DNA of 64,000 nucleotides from NCBI RefSeq assembly GCF_036347055.1, contig NZ_CP108882.1, positions 3,794,501 to 3,858,500 on the forward strand, in the 5' to 3' direction. This document shows positions 1 to 9,008 of the stretch, piece by piece. Origin of the DNA: Streptomyces sp. NBC_00820. Lineage in GTDB: Bacteria; Actinomycetota; Actinomycetes; Streptomycetales; Streptomycetaceae. Under the pieces are notes generated by a model. That model was not told where the DNA came from and did not search any database. It was given only the letters and a program-made list of their open reading frames with translations. Numbering within the stretch: position 1 is the first letter of the stretch; each line of letters opens with the position of its first letter. The position numbers and the translations under genes are program-made.

Positions 1-1970
1 GCGAAGTCGCTTCCAGGGAAGACCAGTTCACCGGCCGGGGCGAGTTCGCCGTCCTCGTCGTGGAGCGCGAGCGCGCCGAGCCAGGGCTCGTCGCCCGGCT
101 CCAGGCCCGCGTCGCGGACGAGCGCGAGGACGGTGTCGGCCAGTTCCTCGGCGTCCGGAGCGTCCTCCTCCCACATCGCCCCGCCCTCGTCGTCGAGCGA
201 GGCGGCCACGGCGGCCCGCACCTGCGGGGTGGTCAGCACCGCGCGCGGGCTCGCGGGCAGCGCGCCCAGCTTCTCCAGCAGCGGGTGCACGGCGTCCTCG
301 TGGGCGACCTTGAGCCCCAGCCGGGCCAGGACGTCGAGGTCGAGGGCGGCGGCGTCCGCGGCGGGCAGCAGCACCTGGCGGGGCCCGATGGTGGTCCGGC
401 CTCCCCCGGCGAGCGGCACCGGCAGCCCCGAGAGGCGGTCGGGGTCGACCCCGGCGAGGCTGTCGTACAGCCGCCACCACCACTCCGGGTCCTTCTCCAG
501 ACCGGCGAGCCGGTCGATGGCGTCGGCGAGCGGGATCCGGGCGACCCCGAGGGTGCGCAGCTCGGAGCGGCGTTCGAGCCCGGCGGGGAGCAGGGTGGGC
601 AGCACCTCGGCGAGCACGCGCACGGTGTCGGCGCCCGCGCCCTCCACCACTTCGGCGTCGCGCGGCCGCAGCGCCTCCGGCAGCCCGTCGTCGCCCTCGT
701 CGCCCTCGGTGCCTTCGCCGCTCTTGGCGCCCTTGGCGTCGAGGGCAGGCGGCAGGAACGCGGTCCTGGGCAGCCGTTCGAGGATGGCCTGGCGCAGCGC
801 GCCGTCCAGCTCGCTCTTGCCGAGCGGTCCGGGCACGAGGTCCACGGCGCCCTCGGTCACCGGGCGCCAGTCGGCGAGCAGTTCGGCGTAGGCGTCCGCC
901 GCGCGCAGCACCAGGAAGTCGGTCAGCGGACCGGGGGCCGCGTGCCGCCGGGAGGTGTCCAGCGGGAAGGACGCGATGAGCAGGGCGGGCACGCCGAGGG
1001 GCTCGTCGCTGGGGGTGGGGGCGTGCACGACGGGGCTGGTACGGGGGCGGACCGGCCGCCCGTCCTCGTCGGCCGGTACGGCCCAGGTCACCGACCAGTG
1101 CGGGCGCAGCCGTTCCTCCACCGGGCGGTCGGCGAGCAGCTCCGGGGTGAGCGGTCCGTGCGCGGCGACGGTACGCCAGCGGGTCGTCCCGTCGCGCGAG
1201 TCCTCGACCACGGTGACGGCGCCCTCGGTACGGCGGCGCAGGATGCGCGGGGCGCCGTCGCCGACCTCCACGATCACTTCCTCCAGCCCCGGCAGGGCGA
1301 GGAGCAGCGCGTCGTCGACGGCTTCCAGGAGACGCTCGGCGAGGTCGGCCGCGGCCGCGTCCCGCAGCGGCAGGATGACGGCGGTGTCGTACGGCTCCGG
1401 GGCCGAGCCCTCGGCAGCGAAGGGCAGCCGCAGCAGCGGGACGTGTCCGTCGCGGCGCCGGACCTCGTCACCGAGGCCGGGGCTGTGCCGGGCGATGTCG
1501 GCGGCCAGCTCGCGCGCCTCGGCGAGGGACCAGCGCACGCCCCCGTGCCGGCCGACGAGCGCGGGCTCGTCCGTGACGGAGAGGACGGCCGCGAAGCCGA
1601 CGCCGAACCGGCCCACCGTGGCGTGCTCGTCGTACCGCTCGCGCTTGGCGGAGGCGCGGAGCGTGGACAGCGACTCGACACCGGCCGCGTCCAGCGGGGC
1701 GCCCGTGTTCGCGGCCACCAGGACGCCGTCGCGGAGGGTGAGCCGCAGCCGCCCCGGCGTCTTCGCGCGCGCGGCGGCGTCGGCGGCGTTCTGCGCCAGC
1801 TCCACCACGAGCCGGTCCCGGTAGCCACCGAGGACCAGGTCCTCCTCCGCGTTGGCGTCCTCACGGAACCGGGCGGGGCTGGTGGCCCAGGCGTCGAGGA
1901 CGCCGCGCCGCAGTCGGGCGGTGCCGAAGGGGTCGGCGCCCTCGGCCGCCGGCCGCACGTACTTGCTCAC
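1..1970 (-). CDS. Hsp90-like (GHKL/sacsin-type) ATPase protein, C-terminus cut by window edge
   Basis: The reading frame runs leftward from a GTG at 1970 and is still open at base 1, so only about 656 N-terminal residues are visible. GHKL ATPase motifs are clear: an N-box with Glu57, Asn61 and Asp64, a 'DGVLVAANTG' segment at 81-90, and the glycine loop 'VGRFGVGF' at 119-126. This arrangement matches bacterial proteins carrying the sacsin N-terminal Hsp90-like domain; their substrates are not established. GAGGAG lies 7 nt before the chosen GTG. In-frame GTG (1976) and ATG (1985) starts exist but leave no room for that ribosome site. Chaperone activity is inference from the fold. Confidence 0.85.
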   Translation of the reverse strand, partial: MSKYVRPAAEGADPFGTARLRRGVLDAWATSPARFREDANAEEDLVLGGYRDRLVVELAQNAADAAARAKTPGRLRLTLRDGVLVAANTGAPLDAAGVESLSTLRASAKRERYDEHATVGRFGVGFAAVLSVTDEPALVGRHGGVRWSLAEARELAADIARHSPGLGDEVRRRDGHVPLLRLPFAAEGSAPEPYDTAVILPLRDAAAADLAERLLEAVDDALLLALPGLEEVIVEVGDGAPRILRRRTEGAVTVVEDSRDGTTRWRTVAAHGPLTPELLADRPVEERLRPHWSVTWAVPADEDGRPVRPRTSPVVHAPTPSDEPLGVPALLIASFPLDTSRRHAAPGPLTDFLVLRAADAYAELLADWRPVTEGAVDLVPGPLGKSELDGALRQAILERLPRTAFLPPALDAKGAKSGEGTEGDEGDDGLPEALRPRDAEVVEGAGADTVRVLAEVLPTLLPAGLERRSELRTLGVARIPLADAIDRLAGLEKDPEWWWRLYDSLAGVDPDRLSGLPVPLAGGGRTTIGPRQVLLPAADAAALDLDVLARLGLKVAHEDAVHPLLEKLGALPASPRAVLTTPQVRAAVAASLDDEGGAMWEEDAPDAEELADTVLALVRDAGLEPGDEPWLGALALHDEDGELAPAGELVFPGSDF

Positions 1971-2031
1971 GTTCACTCTCCTCATCGGCTGAGGACGAAG
2001 GTACCGCCCCGTGAGCGTGCGGCCGCGCGGG

Positions 2032-2223
2032 TCAGCGCTGGGCGGCGTACGAGACGAAGACGGCCCAGGTCTCCGGCGTGACGGCGAGTCGGGGGCCCTG
2101 TAGGTGCTTGGAGTCCCGGATGTGGATGGTGGCGGGGGTGGGGGCGATCTCTATGCAGGAGTCGCCTTCACTGCTGCTGCTGTAGCTGCTCTTGAACCAC
2201 GCCAGATCGGAAGTGCGGATCAC
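2032..2223 (-). CDS. DUF397 protein
   Basis: 63 residues with the DUF397 pattern: 'WFKSSYSS' near the start, a Cys at the 'DSCIEIA' strand, and an 'RDSK' turn before the final Trp-containing helix. DUF397 proteins in Streptomyces, including BldB relatives, are small and mostly of unknown biochemistry, and are usually paired with an XRE-type regulator. That is the case here: the ATG overlaps the stop of the upstream regulator as ATGA (2220-2223), so the two are translationally coupled. Confidence 0.92.
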   Translation of the reverse strand: MIRTSDLAWFKSSYSSSSEGDSCIEIAPTPATIHIRDSKHLQGPRLAVTPETWAVFVSYAAQR

Positions 2224-3095
2224 GTTGCCCCCAGCAGTTGCTCGATGAAGGACGCCGACTCACGGGGTGTCAGCGCCTGAGCGCGGATGATGCCATACCG
2301 CAGTTCCAGGATACGGAGATGCCTCGGCTCGTCGACCGGACGGCCGCCTGCCACCACCGGCGACCGCCCCACCGCCGAGCCGTCGGCGAACTTCAGCACC
2401 TCGATTCCCCCGGCCACTCCGGCGTGCTCATCGCGGTCCATCGGCATCACCTGGAGCTCCACGTTCCGCAACCCCGCCGTCTCCAGCAGGCTTTCGAGTT
2501 GCCGGCGCAGCACCGGCCGTCCCCCGAGCGGACGTCGTAACGTCCACTCCTCCAGGACGAAGCTGATCTCGGGAGCGGGGTCCCGCTCGAAGACCGCCTT
2601 GCGCGCCGCTCGCGCGGCGACGAACCGCTCGACCTCGTCGCTGCTGTAGGCGGGCCGCCGCATCCGCAGCAACGCCCGCGCGTACTCCGGCGTCTGCAAC
2701 AACCCATGGATGTTCAAGGGGTCGTACAGCTGAAGCTCGACCGCCGTCGCCTCCAGCTTGGCCAGATCCCGCACCTTCTTCGGGTACCGGACCTTGGCCA
2801 CGTCCTCCTTCATCGCGGCGAGCAGCCCGCCCGCCGCCAGCACCTCGTCCGCGTTGTCCAGGTACTCGGGACGAGGAATCCGCTTCCCGGCCTCGATCTT
2901 GTAGACCATGTCCTCGCCGTAGCCGACGGACCTGCCGAAGTCGGCGGCGCGGATGCCCAGCGCCTCACGCCTCAGTCTCAGTTGCCGTCCGACGGTCGCG
3001 ACCACGGCCACGCCCCAGTCGTCGCTCGGATCGACCTCCCAGCCCGGCTCGTCCTCCTCGGTCCTGAGCCGGACCGTTCCCGATTCCACCGACAT
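2220..3095 (-). CDS. XRE-family regulator with C-terminal DUF5753 domain
   Basis: Encodes 291 residues. A helix-turn-helix spans about residues 34-88 ('RQLRLRREALGIRAADFGRS' is its first half), followed by a DUF5753 ligand/partner domain from about 105 to the end. Such proteins are the regulator half of the very common Streptomyces XRE/DUF397 pairs, sometimes described as antitoxin-like. ATG at 3095 was chosen because GGAGGGG lies 4 nt upstream; the frame is open for 17 more codons without a better site. It overlaps the DUF397 gene by 4 nt. The target genes cannot be told from the sequence. Confidence 0.92.
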   Translation of the reverse strand: MSVESGTVRLRTEEDEPGWEVDPSDDWGVAVVATVGRQLRLRREALGIRAADFGRSVGYGEDMVYKIEAGKRIPRPEYLDNADEVLAAGGLLAAMKEDVAKVRYPKKVRDLAKLEATAVELQLYDPLNIHGLLQTPEYARALLRMRRPAYSSDEVERFVAARAARKAVFERDPAPEISFVLEEWTLRRPLGGRPVLRRQLESLLETAGLRNVELQVMPMDRDEHAGVAGGIEVLKFADGSAVGRSPVVAGGRPVDEPRHLRILELRYGIIRAQALTPRESASFIEQLLGAT

Positions 3096-3206
3096 GTGCC
3101 CCTCCGCGTCGTACGACCGTCCTGCGGAGGCCCTACCCGGGCGCACCGCCGGACAGCCCGGACACGACCGGACAAAATCCGGACAGTCGGCGGAGTCCGC
3201 GGAGTC

Positions 3207-4133
3207 CTACGAGTGACCCAGCTCGGCGGTCTCCGCGTCGCCCGCCTCCGGCACCGAGCCGGAGTCGCGGGCGGGGCGCAGCGGGAAGGGGTCGACACGG
3301 GTCTCGTCGACGACCGGCTCGGCCGGCTGCGGCGGCTTCGGCATGACCGCGGCCTCCGAGTGGGCACCGCAGCCGTAGGCCAGGGAGACCACGCGGCCGT
3401 CGGCCGGGGAGAACTCGTTGGCGCAGACGCCGAAGGCCTGGCCGAGGGAGCCGCCGATGGGGTTGAGGAAGCCACAGGTGGCGCAGGTGGCGGGGGCGGC
3501 CTGGGCCATCGGGGTCTTGGAGCCGAACGCCTCTTCCCAGCGGTCCGCCGCCACGTGCAGGCCGTAGCGGGACAGGACGCGGGCGCGCCGCATGCCCAGT
3601 TCCGCGGCCACCGCCGCGATCGAGCCGCGGGTGGGCGTCGTCTGCTGGGCGGCGGGCGCGCCGGGCGTGACGTCGGCGTCCTCCGCCTCCGCCAGGTCGG
3701 CCATCTCCTCGGACAGCACGGAGTTCGGCGGCGGCTCCTCCTCGCCCGTGAAGCCGGGCTCCAGGCGCAGGTCCTCCTGGTCGGTGGGGAGCAGGTCGCC
3801 GGGGCCGAGGTCGCCCGGGCGCAGACGCTCGCTCCACGGGACCCACTCGGGGGCGAGGAGCGCGTCGGGGCCGGGGAGCAGCACGACCTCGTCGAGCGTC
3901 ACCACCTTGGCGCGGGACGCGCGGGCCACGGTCGCCGCCCAGCGCCAGCCGCGGTAACCCATTTCCTTGCACTCGAAGAAGTGCGTGACAACACGGTCGC
4001 CGTCCGCCAGCACGCCGACGTGCTCGCCGACCACGCCGGGCGCGGCGGCCTCCTCGGCTGCGGCGCGGGCGAGGTCGACGGCCTCGGCGCACAGGCGGTC
4101 GGGGGTGCGGCTTCGCGTTGTCGCTGCGCTCAC
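3207..4133 (-). CDS. DUF3027 family protein
   Basis: 308 residues from GTG 4133, with AGGAGAG 11 nt upstream. The conserved core (about residues 1-110, with 'VVTHFFECKEMGYRGWRWA') is the DUF3027 signature of actinobacteria; function unknown. A second part contains 'CATCGF' followed by 'FGVCAN' and a 'GCGAH', a cysteine spacing that could hold zinc. The middle is acidic and low in complexity. The frame stays open to an ATG at 4268, but the added segment is arginine-rich and looks non-coding. Confidence 0.85.
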   Translation of the reverse strand: MSAATTRSRTPDRLCAEAVDLARAAAEEAAAPGVVGEHVGVLADGDRVVTHFFECKEMGYRGWRWAATVARASRAKVVTLDEVVLLPGPDALLAPEWVPWSERLRPGDLGPGDLLPTDQEDLRLEPGFTGEEEPPPNSVLSEEMADLAEAEDADVTPGAPAAQQTTPTRGSIAAVAAELGMRRARVLSRYGLHVAADRWEEAFGSKTPMAQAAPATCATCGFLNPIGGSLGQAFGVCANEFSPADGRVVSLAYGCGAHSEAAVMPKPPQPAEPVVDETRVDPFPLRPARDSGSVPEAGDAETAELGHS

Positions 4134-4648
4134 AGGTATCGCTTCTCTCCTACGCCGTCTACGAGTGCGGATGCTCCGGCGGTGAAGCGGTTCCGCGGAC
4201 GGAGCGGACCTGTGGGCCGCATCGACGTCCGCGTCCGAATCGCGCTCGGGCGCACCTCTGCCATCCATTCTGCGTTATGGCTGAGATACGCACGCTACCC
4301 CGTCGCCGGTGGTGGGGGACAGTCCGCCGCTGCGCGGCGAAGTTTCCCACCCGACCACCCGCCCGCGCCGGCCGCGGAACAGCCCCCCGGACGGGCCCCC
4401 GGACGGGCCCCTGGACGGCCCGGTCCGCGGGGCGGTCACCGGGGCCGACGCGGCGGCGTCGCGGGCCCGGCGCGGGCCATTCCCGGCCGGCCGCGGAGAG
4501 GGGCTGAGGCGGAGTGAGAAGAAGGTGAGAAGGAGGTGGGGCGGGGGACGGGGCGGGGGCGGGACGGGGAATGAGCAACGGGGTGAGCCGGGGGCATTCG
4601 GTTCGGTCGGGATCGAAATCGGGGTATTGGGGAGGCTCTCAGGGCACT
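4134..4648. other. 515-bp divergent intergenic region
   Basis: Separates the leftward DUF3027 gene from the rightward MFS gene. The middle (4340-4570) is runs of G and C with direct repeats of the GACGGGCCC type. The part next to the DUF3027 gene is less extreme and should hold its promoter. I see no convincing protein-coding frame, RNA gene or operator. Confidence 0.5.
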
Positions 4649-6043
4649 ATGAAGCACGTGACAGCCGCGGACAGGGCGAGCGGTGGCGGTTCGGGCCGGG
4701 TCGGCGGTGCCGTCCGCACGGTGGGACGTGCCCTGCACTTTCCGGTGACCGGAACGGCACGGGGGATCCGGAAGGCGACGCACGCGCACGGAGCGGGCGA
4801 GTCGGGCCTGGGCAAGCTGATCGAGCTGCACGCGGTGAACGGCGCCGGCGACGTCATGATCACCGTCGCGCTGGCCTCCACCGTCTTCTTCTCGGTGCCC
4901 ACGGACGAGGCCCGGGGACGGGTCGCGCTGTATCTCGCCATCACCATGGCGCCCTTCACGGTCCTCGCCCCCGTCATCGGCCCCCTCCTCGACCGGCTGC
5001 CGCACGGCCGGCGTGCCGCGATGGCCGGATCGATGCTGGCCCGCGCCCTGCTCGCGCTGGTCATCTCGGGTGCCGTGGCGAGCGGGAGCCTGGAGCTGTA
5101 TCCGGCCGCACTCGGGGTGCTGGTGGCCTCCAAGGCGTACGGGGTGGTCAGAAGCGCGGTCGTGCCCCGGCTGCTGCCCCCTGCCTTCTCGCTGGTGAAG
5201 GCCAACTCCCGCGTCACGCTCGCCGGTCTGCTGGCCACGGGCGTGGCCGCGCCGGTCGCGGCGGGGCTGCACGCCGTCGGCGACCCCTGGCCGCTGTACG
5301 GCGCCTTCGTGATCTTCACCGCGGGGATGCTCCTGTCCTTCTCCCTGCCGCCCAAGGTGGACTCCGCCAAGGGCGAGGACCGCGCACTGCTCGCGGCCGA
5401 CGAGCAGTTCCCTCGCGGCGAGCGGCCGAAGCCGGGCAGGCGTCCGGGACTGCGGACGGTCGGCCCGGCCGTGACCCACGCCCTGGGCGCCAACGCGGCC
5501 CTGCGCTGCCTGTCCGGGTTCCTGATCTTCTTCCTCGCGTTCCTGCTGCGCGAGCACCCGCTGACCGGGGAGAGCGCGGCGGTCTCGCTGGGGATAGTGG
5601 GCGTGGCGGCGGGCGCGGGCAACGCGCTCGGTACGGCGGTGGGGGCGTGGCTGAAGTCGAAGGCCCCCGAGATCATCATCGTGACCGTGGTCGCGGTGGC
5701 CCTCGGTACCGCGATCGTGGCCGCCCTGTTCTTCGGGGCCCTTCTCGTGGCCTGCCTCGCCGCGGTGGCCGGGTTCGCGCAGGCGCTGGCCAAGCTGTCC
5801 CTGGACGCGCTGATCCAGCGGGACGTGCCGGAGGCGGTGCGCACCTCGGCGTTCGCGCGCTCCGAGACACTGCTCCAGATGGCCTGGGTGTTCGGCGGCG
5901 CGGTCGGCATCGTGATGCCCCTCAACGGCACCCTGGGCCTCACGGTGGCCGCCGCGTTCGTGGCTGTGGGCTGGGTGAGCACACTGCGCGGCCTGCTGGC
6001 CGCAGCGCGGCACGGCGGCCGCCCGCGCGCGCGAGTGGCGTAA
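4649..6043 (+). CDS. MFS transporter
   Basis: 464 residues. A soluble N-terminal stretch of about 60 residues precedes roughly twelve hydrophobic segments, with an MFS loop motif between TM2 and TM3 ('GPLLDRLPHGRRAAM') and a charged central loop around residues 240-275. Family resemblance is to actinobacterial drug/metabolite exporters; no substrate can be assigned. ATG 4649 follows GGGGAGG at 14 nt; a GTG three codons later is an alternative start. The next gene begins 62 nt after the stop with its own promoter-like hexamer. Confidence 0.85.
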   Translation: MKHVTAADRASGGGSGRVGGAVRTVGRALHFPVTGTARGIRKATHAHGAGESGLGKLIELHAVNGAGDVMITVALASTVFFSVPTDEARGRVALYLAITMAPFTVLAPVIGPLLDRLPHGRRAAMAGSMLARALLALVISGAVASGSLELYPAALGVLVASKAYGVVRSAVVPRLLPPAFSLVKANSRVTLAGLLATGVAAPVAAGLHAVGDPWPLYGAFVIFTAGMLLSFSLPPKVDSAKGEDRALLAADEQFPRGERPKPGRRPGLRTVGPAVTHALGANAALRCLSGFLIFFLAFLLREHPLTGESAAVSLGIVGVAAGAGNALGTAVGAWLKSKAPEIIIVTVVAVALGTAIVAALFFGALLVACLAAVAGFAQALAKLSLDALIQRDVPEAVRTSAFARSETLLQMAWVFGGAVGIVMPLNGTLGLTVAAAFVAVGWVSTLRGLLAAARHGGRPRARVA

Positions 6044-6105
6044 CGAACCGGGCACGTCGTACCCCACGTGGGCAGGGGCTTCCGGGTGCCCGATAGCCTT
6101 CGGCC

Positions 6106-6585
6106 ATGACCACGCTGCAATCCGCCTCGCGACGCCGCCGCGCCGTCGCCGTCGCCGGTGCCGTTTCCGCCGGGCTGCTCGTCCTGTCGGCCTGTGACAA
6201 GCCGACGCCCGTCGCCACGGTCACCGTCGGCGACAGCTCGGTCAGCTCCGAGGCCATCTGCTACAACGACGGCAACGGACTCAACGCCGACTCGCTGAAG
6301 GAATGCGCCAAGAAGGCCGGCGACGTCAAGTCCATCAAGCTGGGCCAGGACGAGACGGTCCGCATCGGCGTCGACCCGAAGATCGCGGACGACGGCTGGA
6401 TCATCCTGGTCAACGGCCGCCAGTTCAGCGACCTCAGCAAGCAGACGTTCCGCACGATGCCGAGCGGCGCGTTCTTCAGCGAGCAGTACGGCACCCAGGG
6501 CAACACCAACACCATCACGATCCAGATGGGCGACAAGGCCCCGGCCAAGGGCCTGTGGTCGTTCAAGGTCAAGAAGGACTTCTGA
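6106..6585 (+). CDS. DUF2771 lipoprotein
   Basis: 159 residues with a basic N-terminus, hydrophobic stretch and lipobox 'LSAC' (Cys30), so probably exported and lipid-anchored. The remainder matches the DUF2771 family found next to menaquinone futalosine genes in Streptomyces; no enzyme activity is known. A TAGCCT hexamer (6094-6099) stands 6 nt before ATG, and there is no Shine-Dalgarno sequence, so the transcript is probably leaderless. mqnB starts 17 nt after the stop. Confidence 0.88.
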   Translation: MTTLQSASRRRRAVAVAGAVSAGLLVLSACDKPTPVATVTVGDSSVSSEAICYNDGNGLNADSLKECAKKAGDVKSIKLGQDETVRIGVDPKIADDGWIILVNGRQFSDLSKQTFRTMPSGAFFSEQYGTQGNTNTITIQMGDKAPAKGLWSFKVKKDF

Positions 6586-6602
6586 CCACGTCCGCCGACC
6601 GC

Positions 6603-7322
6603 GTGAACGCCCGCCCGCGCATCCTCGTCGCCACCGCCGTCCCGGCCGAACGGGACGCGGTGGCACGGGCGTTCCCGGGCGCGGCCGAGGAGGTACGGCT
6701 GCCGGGTGCCCTCGTGCACCGCACGGCCGCCGGGTACGACCTGCTGGCCGCCGGTGTGGGGCCCGCCCTCGCGGCCGCCTCCACCGCCACCGTGCTCACC
6801 TGGGCCGCCCTCGCCGGCGCCCCGTACGGCCTGGTCGTGTCGGCGGGCATCGGCGGCGGCTTCGCGCCCGAGGCACCGGTCGGCTCGCTCGTCGTCGCCG
6901 ACGCGGTCACCGTGGCCGATCTTGGCGCCGAGACCGCCGACGGCTTCCTGCCGGTCACCGAACTCGGCTTCGGGACCGTCACCCACCGCCCGCCGGCATC
7001 ACTCGTACGGGCGGCCGTCGCGGCCACCGGCGCCCTGTGCGGGACCGTCCTCACCGTCTCCACCGTGACCGGCACCGCCGCCCGCGCCGCCGGGCTGCGC
7101 ACCCGCCATCCGCACGCCGTGGCCGAGGGCATGGAGGGGTTCGGGGTCGCCGAGGCGGCCGCCGCGCACGGGGTTCCCGTGCTGGAGATCCGCGCGGTGT
7201 CCAACCCGGTGGGCCCGCGCGACCGCGACGCATGGCGCATCGGCGAGGCCCTCACCGCTCTCACCGAGGGCTTCGGGAAGCTCGCGCCCGCACTGGAGAG
7301 TTGGAACACGCATGACAGTTGA
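6603..7322 (+). CDS. mqnB: Futalosine hydrolase
   Basis: 239 residues of the nucleoside phosphorylase/hydrolase fold. N-terminal 'ILVATAVPAERDAV' is the family's first strand and purine-binding loop; 'SAGIGGGFAPEAPVGSLVVA' is the central glycine-rich segment; 'EGMEGFGVAEAA' carries the purine- and ribose-contacting Glu-Met-Glu; a late Asp-Arg-Asp follows 'VSNPVGPR'. MqnB removes hypoxanthine from futalosine in the menaquinone pathway. GTG 6603 is the only sensible start, but no ribosome site is visible, so it may rely on read-through from the lipoprotein gene. The stop overlaps mqnD by 11 nt. Confidence 0.93.
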   Translation: MNARPRILVATAVPAERDAVARAFPGAAEEVRLPGALVHRTAAGYDLLAAGVGPALAAASTATVLTWAALAGAPYGLVVSAGIGGGFAPEAPVGSLVVADAVTVADLGAETADGFLPVTELGFGTVTHRPPASLVRAAVAATGALCGTVLTVSTVTGTAARAAGLRTRHPHAVAEGMEGFGVAEAAAAHGVPVLEIRAVSNPVGPRDRDAWRIGEALTALTEGFGKLAPALESWNTHDS

Positions 7323-8190
7323 GCCCCTGCAGATCGCGTACTCGCCCTGCCCCAACGACACGTTCGTCTTCGACGCCCTCGCGCACGGCCGGGTGCCCGG
7401 CGCGCCCGCGCTGGACGTCACCTTCGCCGACATCGACATCACCAACGGCATGGCCGAGCGCGGCGAGTCCGACGTACTGAAGGTGTCGTACGCCGTCCTG
7501 CCGTACGTCCTCGACGAGTACGCGCTGCTGCCGTGCGGCGGCGCGCTGGGCCGGGGCTGCGGGCCGCTGGTGCTGACGCGGGCGGCCGGGACCGGGGACA
7601 CCTCCCACGCTCTCGGCAGCGCGGACCTGGCGGGCCGCACGGTCGCGGTGCCGAGCGAGACGTCGACCGCCTACCTGCTGTTCCGGCTGTGGGCCGCGGA
7701 CACGGTGCCCGGCGGGGTCGGCGAGATCGTCGTCATGCCGTTCCACGAGATCATGCCGGCCGTGCGCGACGGCAAGGTGGACGCGGGACTCGTCATCCAC
7801 GAGGCGCGCTTCACGTACCAGAACTACGGGCTTCACAAGCTCGCCGACATGGGCGAGCACTGGGAGCGCACGACCGGGCTGCCGATCCCGCTGGGCGCGA
7901 TCATCGCCAAGCGGTCACTGGGCGCCGAGACCCTGGAGCGGCTCGCGGACGCCATCCGCGCGTCCGTGCGGAGCGCCTGGGACGACCCGGAGGCCTCCCG
8001 GCCGTACGTCATGGCGCACGCCCAGGAGATGGACCCGGCCGTCGCCGACCAGCACATCGGGCTGTACGTCAACGAGTTCACCGCCGGGCTCGGCGAGGAC
8101 GGTTACGCGGCGGTCCGCGGGCTGCTCACGCGCGCTGCGGCCGAGGGACTCGTCCCGCCCCTCGGCCCGGACGCGCTCGCCTTCCCCTGA
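7312..8190 (+). CDS. mqnD: 1,4-dihydroxy-6-naphthoate synthase
   Basis: 292 residues beginning with the typical 'IAYSPCPNDTFVFDALAHG', then 'FADIDITN' and 'KVSYAVLPYVLDEY'; this fits MqnD (periplasmic-binding-protein fold), which turns cyclic dehypoxanthinyl futalosine into 1,4-dihydroxy-6-naphthoate. A GGAGAG site sits inside the end of mqnB, and the start codons are coupled by the 11-nt overlap. Two steps of one pathway in overlapping frames make the assignment secure. mqnA, mqnC and mqnE are not in this window. Confidence 0.95.
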   Translation: MTVEPLQIAYSPCPNDTFVFDALAHGRVPGAPALDVTFADIDITNGMAERGESDVLKVSYAVLPYVLDEYALLPCGGALGRGCGPLVLTRAAGTGDTSHALGSADLAGRTVAVPSETSTAYLLFRLWAADTVPGGVGEIVVMPFHEIMPAVRDGKVDAGLVIHEARFTYQNYGLHKLADMGEHWERTTGLPIPLGAIIAKRSLGAETLERLADAIRASVRSAWDDPEASRPYVMAHAQEMDPAVADQHIGLYVNEFTAGLGEDGYAAVRGLLTRAAAEGLVPPLGPDALAFP

Positions 8191-8209
8191 ACCGGGGGGG
8201 GGACGGGGA

Positions 8210-8593
8210 TCAGACGTCGAGCTGGTCGGCGACCGCGCGCAGCAGGCCGGCGATCTTCTTGCCTGCGGCCTTCTCCGGGTAGCGGCCCCGCTCCAGCTGG
8301 GGCGTGATGTTCTCGAGGACGGTCGTCAGGTCCTGCACGATGGAGGCCAGCTCGTCCGGCTTCTTGCGCTGGGCCGCCGCGACCGACGGGGTCGGGTCGA
8401 GCACGATCACCGAGAGCGCCTGGTCACCGCGCTGACCGGCGACGACGCCGAACTCCACGCGCTGTCCCGGCTTGAGAGCATCGACTCCGGCGGGGAGAAC
8501 CGAGGAATGGACGAAGACGTCACCGCCGTCGTCACGGGAGAGGAAGCCGAAGCCCTTCTCGCTGTTGAACCACTTGACCTTGCCGGTAGGCAC
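8210..8593 (-). CDS. Cold-shock protein with C-terminal extension
   Basis: 127 residues. Residues 1-66 are a cold-shock domain with RNP1-like 'KGFGFLSRD' and RNP2-like 'DVFVHSSVL'; family members are usually about 67 residues. The remaining 60 residues form an Ala/Lys/Leu-rich, probably helical tail ('ELASIVQDLTTVLENITPQL'). The domain binds single-stranded RNA/DNA; the tail's role is unknown, though this long form is common in streptomycetes. It converges on mqnD across 19 nt. Confidence 0.92.
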   Translation of the reverse strand: MPTGKVKWFNSEKGFGFLSRDDGGDVFVHSSVLPAGVDALKPGQRVEFGVVAGQRGDQALSVIVLDPTPSVAAAQRKKPDELASIVQDLTTVLENITPQLERGRYPEKAAGKKIAGLLRAVADQLDV

Positions 8594-8655
8594 GTCTGTC
8601 CTCGTCCTCGTACTCGTCGGAAAACTACTTCGGAAACGGCTCTTGCTAGCACTGA

Positions 8656-8675
8656 GCGGGTCGATCGTGACCCGC
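8656..8675. promoter_or_regulatory. Inverted repeat upstream of the long cold-shock gene
   Basis: GCGGGTC, six bases, GACCCGC: a perfect 7-bp dyad between the leftward cold-shock gene and the rightward membrane-protein gene. It may be an operator or a hairpin in the cold-shock leader. No clean -35/-10 pair was found around it. Confidence 0.35.
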
Positions 8676-8756
8676 CGCTACCAAGGCTAATGGTCTACGG
8701 GCGGGTGACAAGACGTCCCCCGGTTGTTCTCTCGGGCAGGGAACTACCCTGGTCCG

Positions 8757-9008
8757 GTGCGTGACAAAACCCAAACGAATTCCGCCGCGCCCGGTGACCG
8801 ACTGATCCGCGCCGGTGTCATCGTGTTCTTCATCGGGGTCGTGGCCACCCTCGTCACGGTGGTTCCGCTGTTCCTCGGCGCGAAACCGTTTCCGACGTAC
8901 ATGTACGGCCTGAGCATGTTCATGGCCGTCGGATTCCTCGTCGCCGGCGCGGGTGTGCTGCGTTCCGTCGCCGCCGGCCGGCGTCAGGCGCGCGCCGCCA
9001 TGCGGTAG
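8757..9008 (+). CDS. Small two-helix membrane protein
   Basis: 83 residues with two hydrophobic helices ('IVFFIGVVATLVTVVPLFLG' and a second at about 50-70) joined by 'AKPFPTYMYG'. No family function is known to me. GTG 8757 is preceded by TACCCT (8745-8750) with a 6-nt spacer and no Shine-Dalgarno, so a leaderless start is likely. Its last 25 nt overlap the tail of the convergent HAD gene. Confidence 0.8.
   Translation: MRDKTQTNSAAPGDRLIRAGVIVFFIGVVATLVTVVPLFLGAKPFPTYMYGLSMFMAVGFLVAGAGVLRSVAAGRRQARAAMR

Noticed and set aside
60..2081. Long rightward open frame opposite the first gene
   Set aside because: Composition is Gly/Arg/Gln-rich without domains, and the leftward frame has clear GHKL motifs; it is an antisense shadow of GC-rich DNA.
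3096..3206. Small gene between the XRE and DUF3027 genes
   Set aside because: The 111-bp gap has no frame with a ribosome site and protein-like composition.
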